Assembly: GCA_016946835.1 (NCBI GenBank)
Contig: JACVTC010000405.1
Location: 1 to 31,656 of the forward strand
Length of the DNA: 31,656 nt
From: Neocallimastix lanati (nom. inval.)
Lineage: Eukaryota; Neocallimastigomycota; Neocallimastigomycetes; Neocallimastigales; Neocallimastigaceae
Reading direction: 5' to 3'
Of this stretch, positions 24,698 to 31,656 are shown piece by piece (within the stretch, counting starts at the first letter, position 1; every line of letters begins with the position of its first letter). The notes beneath the pieces are model-generated. The model was not told the DNA's origin. It made no database searches and saw only the letters and a program-made list of their open reading frames with translations. A program made the translations under genes and the position numbers.

Positions 24698-27600
24698 TTA
24701 AAAGTTTAAAGTATATAATTATTGATTAAAAAATAATTTTTTTCTTTTTAATAATTAATAAAAATAATTTTGATTTCGTAAATATATAAGGGTAAAAAAT
24801 TTTAGAAATATTAATAAAGTATATTTATTTCAATATTTAAAATTTTAATAATTTAAAAATAAATTTAATTAATAGTTAAATTCATTAATATACTATTTAA
24901 AGTTTTTAATTTCTTTTTATTAAGTATATATATTATTAAATTAATAAAAGAATTCTTAATAAATTAAAGTAATATAAAAAAATTAATTATAATTATATAT
25001 TATTATTTATAATGTAAATTATATAAAAATGAAAAAATATATTTTAATATTTATATCCCTTATTTAGTTATTACTAAAATATATATATTAAATCATCATT
25101 AAAATATTTATTTTTAAATTAAAAGAATCATTTTTAATGAAATTAATATTATTATAATCATTTATAATTAGTATTATTAGCATAATATTAATTATCATCA
25201 TTTTTTTATTAATTATTTATAAAAAAAAAGAAAATAAAAATACTTATATAATTTTTATATTATATTATGTTAATTATAAAATATTTCTTTAACTTTTGGT
25301 ATTAATTTAGTATAAATTTCTTCTTAAAAAAAAAGAAGAAGAAAACAAATCAATAAAAAATTAATAACTAATAAAAAAACGAAAAATGATTAAAAATAAA
25401 AATAAATAAAATTTAAAAAAATATATATATTAAAAATCACTAATATACAAACAATTTTTTTTATATATAATCTTTATTTGAAATATAAGTACTTGTATTC
25501 AATGTTAGCAAATGATAAAAATATAAGCATTTAAATAATAGATATGAAAACAAATTATATTCAATCCTACAAAAAATGCTTATTTTTAATTATAAAATGA
25601 ATTGAAGAAGCTTTATTAATAAAAAAAAAATAAATATTCGAAAGGCTTACCAATAATATTTTACTTTATGAAAATAAATCAAGCAAAATTAAGAATGATT
25701 TGAATTATTTTTATATCATAATTTCTATTTATTGAATTATTAATTTATCTATTATAAGATTCTAATATTTAGTATATAACTTCAATGAAAATTAATTTTC
25801 AAAAAAGCATTTATCAAAAGATAGTTTAGTACAATATATAAATGATATATAATTTAAACTAATACTATCGAAATGAAATATTAGTTATTAAATATTAAAA
25901 GCATAAGGAATATTAATGCATTTATTAGATAATAATTCGAAGTCCCAAATACATTTCTCTCTATTACATTTATTTAACAAAATGCAATCATATATATAAA
26001 TATAGGTGATATATTTTATTAAATAGCTATTTTTATTGAGAAATACATTAAAGGGATTTCTAAAATTATAATACGATAAAACCCAATTTGCTTTTCATAT
26101 AGTAGAAATTTCATAAACGCAAGTAGATTTAATATAAAGGATAAAAATTAATGATTTATATATATATAATATTTAAATTATAAATTAAAAATTTAATTTT
26201 AATGAATAAAAAATATTTATTATGCAAGTTATAAAATATTTTAAATTTGTATAATAATTAAATATATCAATTAAAAAATTTTTATTATAAAAATAATAAA
26301 TAATATTTATATATTTAATTTATATAATACTAAAATAATTATTAAATAATAAAAAAAAGTAAACTCATTTTATATAAAATTTTGTAAACAATATTAATTT
26401 ATATAAAATACAATTATATTATTTACAAATAAAAAATATTTTATTAAGTTAATATATAAATAAAATTTATATTTCTAATTCTATTTAATTTGAGAAAAAA
26501 TGTTTATTTTTATTAAGAAATTAAAATTATAATTTTGATTATTTTTTTTATTTAAAATAATATAAATTACTATTTTTCTAAAATTTTTCTAAATATTAAC
26601 AATAAATTAATAATTTATCCTATTAACTTATTTATTAATAAAATTTTGAGATATTTATATGAAAATATTTATTTAATAAGAAATAAAAATTATTTTATAA
26701 ATAGATAAAATAAATTTGTTTGATGTAATAATGAAAATAAGTCAATTAATAAAAATTTTAATTATATATTATTATTAAATATTTCGTAAATTACATTTTT
26801 CACTAATTATTTATTGTTTTTTTTTTTTAAATATATTTAAAACTATATTATATAACATGAATTTCATTAAATATTTTATTTTAAATTGTATAGAATAAAA
26901 TATATTAAATGCTTTAGTAATTGTGGATATAGTTATATAAATATATTTTTTTTGCAACAACTATAATAACAATAAGTACATTTTATATTTTATTAAATTA
27001 GTTATATTAAATTATATATTATAAATTAAATCAATTACGAAAAAAAATAAACACTGAATAATGGAATAAATCAACTATTTTTATTTTGAAAATATTAAAT
27101 TTTATTAAATTAAATCAATTAATAATATAAATCTTCGATTATACGGTTATTATTTAGCATTAAACAATATCGAACATATAAGACAAGTTTAAAAATTTAA
27201 TTATTGGAATTTTTGAAAATTTGTCATGAATATAATCATAATAAAATTTACATAAAAATATCAATAAATGTATAACTTAATATTGTAAATATAATAAGAG
27301 ATCTTCCATTTATTAGAAAGATATTATATTAATTAATAAGAGAAATAAAAATAGAAAAATTGTATTATTAATTAAACTATAAATTAATTAATATACAAAA
27401 TATACTTATTTATGAAATCTAAATATATTAAATATTAAATATAACACTTTAAAATAAAATATAAAAAATTTAATTTTTATTGTCAATATATAAAAAAAAT
27501 GAGAATTACGTATGAAAAAACATAACATTATAAATTTCAGTAAATTTTTAAATAAATTAAAGAATTAAAATTTAATTGAATATAATGTTTTATTTATAAA

Positions 27601-28181
27601 GTTATTTATAACCAAACATAAATAAGTTATTAGCGATGTTCAATATAATGAAATTTATATATATTTATACTAAAGATGTTACTTGTTCTTAAATAATTTT
27701 AATTAATTACATTATATTATCTTTGCAATGAATATTTTCTGAGAAAGTTGAGTGAAAAGATGAATTCAGATAATTTTTGTATCTTCTTATATTTGGTTTA
27801 TCTCAATAAATTAATAAGATTGACGATTTATAATTTTTACTTGTGATTAAAACTATTGGTCTATTTGTCCATATAATATATATGATAAGTTCAATTAAAA
27901 AATATTTACAATATTCTATATAAATGAATATTATGAGTAGTTAAAATATTAATTTTATTAAAATATAAATTTCCATCAATATAACACTTGCTATTAGTAT
28001 CAAAAATTTGAAATAGTCATTAATATACAATTTAATAAAAGAAAAACCATATATTATAAATGATTTTGTCATTAAAATATTTTTTCAATAATATACTACT
28101 TTTTAATTTTTTATTTTTAGAAATTAAAAATTTTTAAAAACATTTTATTTTTATAAAATAGTAAAATAATTATAATTATAT
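24698..28181. other. Long A/T spacer without supportable genes
   Basis: About 3.5 kb of near-pure A/T. Patches with slightly more G+C (about 25490-26130 and 27600-27860) contain scattered codon-like runs but no frame I could follow for more than about 20 residues, and no transposon signature. They may be very old gene relics. No RNA fold was recognised. Confidence 0.45.
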
Positions 28182-28225
28182 ATATTATTCTATTCACTAA
28201 ATATATTTAGTGAATAGAATAATAT
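28182..28225. repeat. Perfect 44-bp palindrome
   Basis: Every base from 28182 to 28203 pairs with its mirror from 28225 to 28204 (22 pairs, no loop), with centre ...CTAAATA/TATTTAG... and C/G pairs at 28190, 28195 and 28197. It lies 13 bases beyond the last stop codon (28241-28239) of the minus-strand lectin-like gene, so in that transcript it would be a 22-bp hairpin in the 3' untranslated region. Other genes in the window lack such a structure. Confidence 0.9.
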
Positions 28226-28238
28226 TATATTCCGTTTG

Positions 28239-29012
28239 TTATTTTCTTTTATTCCAATATTCAACTTGATCAAAATTTTTCCAATTCCATGTTTCTTTTT
28301 GATCAAAATATTTTTGATTCCAATTTTCTGTTTGTTAATAATTTTTATTTTGATCATAAGTTCGGCTAAATGATTCTTTATGAAAATCTAAATTATCATT
28401 TTTTTGTATATTTCCATATATTTGTGAAACCGTTAGACCTGTTTGATTTGCTCCATCTATATAATTTTTTTTTTCTCCACTTTTAACTTTTTTAGATAGA
28501 TTTTTTCGCTGCTTCTTTACCTGCTTTGTTAACTAATTTTTTAGCTATTTTTTTAACTACATATTTAGCAGCACACTTTATTCCTTGTTTTACTAATACT
28601 CTAGCTGCAGTTGAAATAGCAAAATCAACTATTATAGGTGCCAATGCTACTAAAGGAAGAAATCTTTTTTCTAACTGTGTTTCGTTATCCGATCTATAAT
28701 TATTTTCATATACAATAAATTTGAAATTATTTTCATTTCTTTATTTTTGTCATTATACGAAGTTTTATCATTTATATAATCTATTCTACCGATGGGCTCA
28801 TATTGATCATCATGATAGTCATAATCTTCTTTACTTAAATAACTATATTCTTTTGTACCTGATTTTTCTTTATATCCACTCCAATTATTTTCTCTAGAAA
28901 CACTTGTAGTATTAGTTATGGCATGAGTATCATCTTCAGTAACTCCATGATCATTAGCTTCAGTTATTGATATTTTTATGTAAATTTTATTATGATTATA
29001 TTCATAATAAAA
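28239..29012 (-). pseudogene. Broken 3' part of the lectin-like gene (acidic/Tyr-rich stretch, hydrophobic-basic helix, WN-rich tail)
   Basis: Minus-strand coding continues after the stop at 29002 in another frame. It begins YEYNHNKIYIKISITEAND (about 28997-28950), passes an acidic, Tyr-rich stretch with SKEDYDYHDD, shifts frame near 28735, and then encodes a hydrophobic-to-basic segment (FLPLVALAPIIVDFAIS, followed by AAKYVVKKIAKKLVNKAG). It shifts again in the T run 28501-28506, meets TAA at 28337-28335, and continues as ENWNQKYFDQKETWNW to a last TAA at 28241-28239. The composition is clearly protein-like throughout, so this was coding. I do not recognise the hydrophobic-basic segment. Breaks in T/A runs could partly be assembly errors. 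Confidence 0.65.
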
Positions 29013-29346
29013 TTACATTATTTATTCCATGACTACTATCATAGAATGGTCTATTTACTTGCCTTATACTAGATAAATATCTTATACCGGAGTATTTCCA
29101 TATCGATTCCCAATTTTTTACATTAAAAATCATTAATTCTGGTTTTTTCATATTTGGTCTATATTCAATAGATAATCTATTATATTTATTAAGATTATTA
29201 CCTTTTTCATCGAATTTAGGATCAATGGATACAATCGTTTTTTTGGTTTTGTTGTTACAAATTAGAAATAGACCTTGATTATTTAATTGTAATTCCTTAA
29301 CTCCTTCATCCTTTGGACAACTTTGTATAATTGTGGTTTCGTTCAA
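29002..29346 (-). pseudogene. Lectin-like repeat segment of the broken gene
   Basis: An open frame of 114 codons with no ATG at its 5' end; it opens where the upstream frame hits TGA (29345-29343), one base out of register. It contains KELQLNNQGLFLICNNKTKK, and further on the pair ELMIFNVKNWESIWKYSGI, the 'G-L-hh--n---W-S' rhythm of bulb-type (mannose-binding) lectin repeats. It ends at TGA 29004-29002, after which the message continues in another frame. It is best read as the middle of one larger gene and not as an independent gene. Confidence 0.65.
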
Positions 29347-29645
29347 TTACCATTAATAAGTTTAACTTCAGTATCCGTAACATTTAAATACATATTATAA
29401 TCTGATAATAATGATTCTCCAGGTAATAAATTATTAAAGTAGTATTTTTTAATGAAGATTGGATCTTCATCGGAATTTTCAAAATAATTATAATTATATA
29501 TATCTGTTTCTGAAAATATTTCATATATATATTTATTTCTTACATGTTCTGAACAAGATGTAATTTCATATAAAACGGGATTAACAAATCTAATATGACC
29601 ATCGTATAATCTTTTATCCCAATTACTCCAATAAACATTATGGTA
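29347..29645 (-). pseudogene. Readthrough segment of the lectin-like gene after an in-frame stop
   Basis: Directly after the TAA at 29648-29646 the same minus-strand frame stays open for about 100 codons. It begins YHNVYWSNWDKRLYDG, which completes the lectin-type repeat cut by the stop (GELIVED, stop, then NVYWSNW). It later contains NNLLPGESLLSDYNMYL, the typical start of another bulb-lectin repeat. It ends at TGA 29345-29343. Continuity across the stop in the same domain is strong evidence that the TAA is a nonsense mutation or sequencing error. Confidence 0.7.
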
Positions 29646-31592
29646 TTAATCTTCAACAATTAATTCACCTTCGTTAGTTAATGTTAAATAGAATTTATAA
29701 CTATTTAAAAGGTTTTCTGAGTCAACAAGAGCTAACGGGTTAATCGAATGCCATATAGAATAATTGCTTTTATCTCTTAATATAATTTCACCTAATGGAG
29801 AAAAAACAATTTTATAAGGACCATCAAACAAATCAATATTAGCTGTATTGGAAGACCAAGTAGTTCTTGAATTATCTTTTATTACCATATTTCCAGTTTT
29901 TTGAACATAAAATCTATATTTTTTATTTTCAGATATTAGTGCTTCATTTTGATTCAACCTATTAGAACAATTCATTTCAATTGTATTAGTATTAAGATCT
30001 TTAACAACTTTAGTATTATGTACATTATGTTTATCATAATATTCATAATCGGCTTTTATATTACCGTTAATACTCAATGGATATACATATTCTACTGGAA
30101 AAGCGTAACCATTATAATTTTCTTGATGACCTTTAATTTCCCAAATTTTTACACCTACGCCATCGTATAAAGTCACTGAAGCTCCTATTCTCACATCATC
30201 TTCATCTTTAATATGTAAATAATAACCTTTATCATCTGGGAAACCTACATTAAAAGGTAAATCTTTAGGTAAAGAATCCCAAATAATATAATCATCGTCT
30301 TCTATAGTTATTTCATTTGGATTATCCGAAGTAGGAGATGTTGTACTAGTTGCTGTTGCTGTTGTTGTTGTTGTTGTTATTGTTGCAGTTACGGTAGCAT
30401 TATTAGTTGTAGTAGAATTATTATTATTTGTAATAATGATACTTGTTGAAGATTTATTAATGTTTGTAGGAATAATAGTAGTTGTAGATTTATTACTGTT
30501 AATAGTAGTTGTTGTAGATTTATGGCTGCTTGTAGTAACTGTAATAGTTTTAGATTTATTATTGTTTGTGGTAACATTAGTAGTTGTAGATTTATGGTTG
30601 CTCGTTGTAGCAGTAGTACCTTTAGTTATAATGGGTTGTGTTTTTGGAAGATGTGGAATACGAGCTCTTTTTTCTTTTACACTTATTGTATTACTTTTAA
30701 TAGAATTTGTCAATACAACATTATTATTATTAACTTTATAATAATCTAATATTAATTTTTTAATTCTTTCCTTTTCTCCATTCAAATTATTATCTAAATC
30801 GATTATTTTTTCAAATAATTCAATATATTCTTTCGAATATTTAACATTACTTATGTTTTTTTTATAAATATTTTTAGCAGTGATATATAAATGGCCATTA
30901 TAACCAATAAAAAATTTTAAATCATTATGATCATCTGGTATAGTATTAATTCCATTATTCCATATTTTTTTATTTCCTTGACAGTTTTCTTCACTAATAG
31001 TATCACCTTTACATAAAACTAACTCACCGTTACCTAACAATCCAAAACTATACTTTTTACTTTTAGTTGTTATGGCTTCACCATCTAATAAAACATCACC
31101 TGAAATTAAGGTATCCGAGTTAACATTTTTATCATTTTCAATAAAATTGAACTTGTCAAAATCATTATTAGTTAAAGTTTCTTTATAATTATATTTATCT
31201 TTACAATCGATTACACTTGTTACAAAATCAACAAATTCTACAGGAATAAGACTTCTATTAAAGGTAATACGAGTTTCATTTAATTCCGTTATATGACCTT
31301 TAGCCCAGATAACAACTTCGGTTTTGAACATAGGCAAAGCCACTATAGAATGACATGAATTATCTTCAATATTATTAATTGTGACCGTTTTAGTTGAAGT
31401 AGTACTCGTGGAGTTACTTCTAGAGATTTCATAGGAATGCTGAGCAGATTTTTCTATTACAGATTCATAAGAGGTTTGGTTATTAGTATTGACTTGAACA
31501 GAATTTCCAAAAGTATATCCATGTGATGATGTATCCGATTTTGATTCTTCGTTAACCCATCCAGTGTCTTTATTAAAGGTAGATGAAAGCAT
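29646..31592 (-). CDS. Ser/Thr-rich protein with bulb-type lectin-like repeats (main open frame of a broken gene)
   Basis: 648 codons. Residues 1-130 are rich in Ser/Thr/Asn with alternating polar pattern and contain CHSIVALPMFKTEVVIWAKG (80-99), which recalls the beta-rich stem of aerolysin/ETX-MTX2-type proteins; this is a loose resemblance only. Residues about 161-245 (LISGDVLL, YSFGLLGNGELVLCKG, KIWNNG) and 544-648 (ALISENKKYRFYVQKTGNMV, TTWSS, GEIILRDKSNYSIWHS, GELIVED) have the rhythm of bulb-type lectin (B_lectin) repeats, which bind mannose in known cases. A Thr/Ser-rich stalk (about 324-425) separates them, likely O-glycosylated. The first ATG is probably not the true start: protein-like coding continues upstream in another frame to the window edge. 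A secreted or surface, carbohydrate-binding role is inferred; no signal peptide is visible. Confidence 0.6.
   Translation of the reverse strand: MLSSTFNKDTGWVNEESKSDTSSHGYTFGNSVQVNTNNQTSYESVIEKSAQHSYEISRSNSTSTTSTKTVTINNIEDNSCHSIVALPMFKTEVVIWAKGHITELNETRITFNRSLIPVEFVDFVTSVIDCKDKYNYKETLTNNDFDKFNFIENDKNVNSDTLISGDVLLDGEAITTKSKKYSFGLLGNGELVLCKGDTISEENCQGNKKIWNNGINTIPDDHNDLKFFIGYNGHLYITAKNIYKKNISNVKYSKEYIELFEKIIDLDNNLNGEKERIKKLILDYYKVNNNNVVLTNSIKSNTISVKEKRARIPHLPKTQPIITKGTTATTSNHKSTTTNVTTNNNKSKTITVTTSSHKSTTTTINSNKSTTTIIPTNINKSSTSIIITNNNNSTTTNNATVTATITTTTTTATATSTTSPTSDNPNEITIEDDDYIIWDSLPKDLPFNVGFPDDKGYYLHIKDEDDVRIGASVTLYDGVGVKIWEIKGHQENYNGYAFPVEYVYPLSINGNIKADYEYYDKHNVHNTKVVKDLNTNTIEMNCSNRLNQNEALISENKKYRFYVQKTGNMVIKDNSRTTWSSNTANIDLFDGPYKIVFSPLGEIILRDKSNYSIWHSINPLALVDSENLLNSYKFYLTLTNEGELIVED
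30340..30625 (-). repeat. Thr/Ser-stalk minisatellite
   Basis: Imperfect repeats of about 33-36 bp encode blocks of the type HKSTTT / NNNKSKT / NKSTTT (Lys-Ser at about residues 334, 346, 358, 369 and 380), followed by a Thr/Ala run encoded by a TGTTGT-rich tract on the plus strand. The unit stays in frame. It also makes long Val/Leu frames on the plus strand, which are shadows. Confidence 0.7.
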
Positions 31593-31656
31593 TTTGATGT
31601 AGCATCTGAAACAGAATTTTCTTTAGTTGAAGTTTCACTATGACCAGTCGTACGGG
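31593..31656 (-). pseudogene. Upstream coding of the lectin-like gene in a shifted frame, cut by the window edge
   Basis: The frame one base out of register with the ATG at 31592-31590 is open from the window edge and reads as a Ser/Thr-rich peptide (for example HSETSTKENSVSDATSK), the same composition as the start of the downstream frame. The frame used downstream has three stops here. The switch coincides with an A4 run (minus strand, 31595-31592). A TTCTGTTTCAG just upstream could alternatively be a splice acceptor, but the protein-like frame runs across it. Confidence 0.55.

Noticed and set aside
29949-30749. Several open frames of 60-100 codons on both strands
   Set aside because: Antisense or alternative-frame shadows of the Thr/Ser stalk and lectin repeats; their Val/Leu or Gln/Leu composition simply follows the triplet-rich DNA.

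Overview
The window looks like a nuclear fragment of an extremely A+T-rich fungus, most probably an anaerobic gut fungus (Neocallimastigomycota: Neocallimastix, Piromyces, Anaeromyces and relatives). This is an inference. It rests on intergenic DNA made almost entirely of A/T with long homopolymers and (AAT)n or (AAAAT)n microsatellites, Asn-rich proteins, and a characteristic gene set: an 'AAA-ATPase-like + PD-(D/E)XK' protein, Lys/Asn-rich ankyrin-like proteins and a Ser/Thr-rich bulb-lectin-type protein. Retroelement relics are scattered through it. Nothing suggests a bacterial or organellar source.

Layout. 1-4130: a partial coding end at the left edge, then low-complexity DNA holding a tRNA-derived SINE-like element (1908-2382) and an unexplained G+C-richer tract (about 2660-3110). 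4132-4515: the last codons of a Ty1/copia polyprotein, a polypurine tract and an LTR. 4648-13235: a cluster of three minus-strand relatives of one gene family: a C-terminal fragment (4648-5407), a long gene (8496-12275) whose nuclease end (7933-8520) is broken by frameshifts, and an internal fragment (about 12785-13235). A composite (AAAAT)n satellite (5408-6478) abuts the first fragment. 13697-15665: a solo LTR with a clean 5-bp target duplication, then a degraded copia relic (RT and RNase H ends) with LTR-like sequence. 18398-24697: two intact, convergent, paralogous ankyrin-like genes flanking an 11-copy, roughly 281-bp tandem satellite. 28182-31656: a perfect 44-bp palindrome lying 13 bases past the end of a large, repeatedly broken minus-strand gene that resembles secreted bulb-lectin proteins.

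How it fits together. This is an accessory, repeat-rich landscape, not a pathway. The most notable object is the 1259-codon gene. It appears to be a head-to-tail fusion of two AAA-like/nuclease modules: the first has lost key ATPase and nuclease residues, the second keeps canonical ATPase motifs, and the second module's nuclease is encoded but out of frame. Several duplication breakpoints coincide with microsatellites, which suggests that simple repeats drive rearrangement here. Many breaks lie in homopolymers, so assembly indel errors must be separated from true pseudogenization. The two ankyrin genes are unbroken, which argues against uniformly poor sequence quality.
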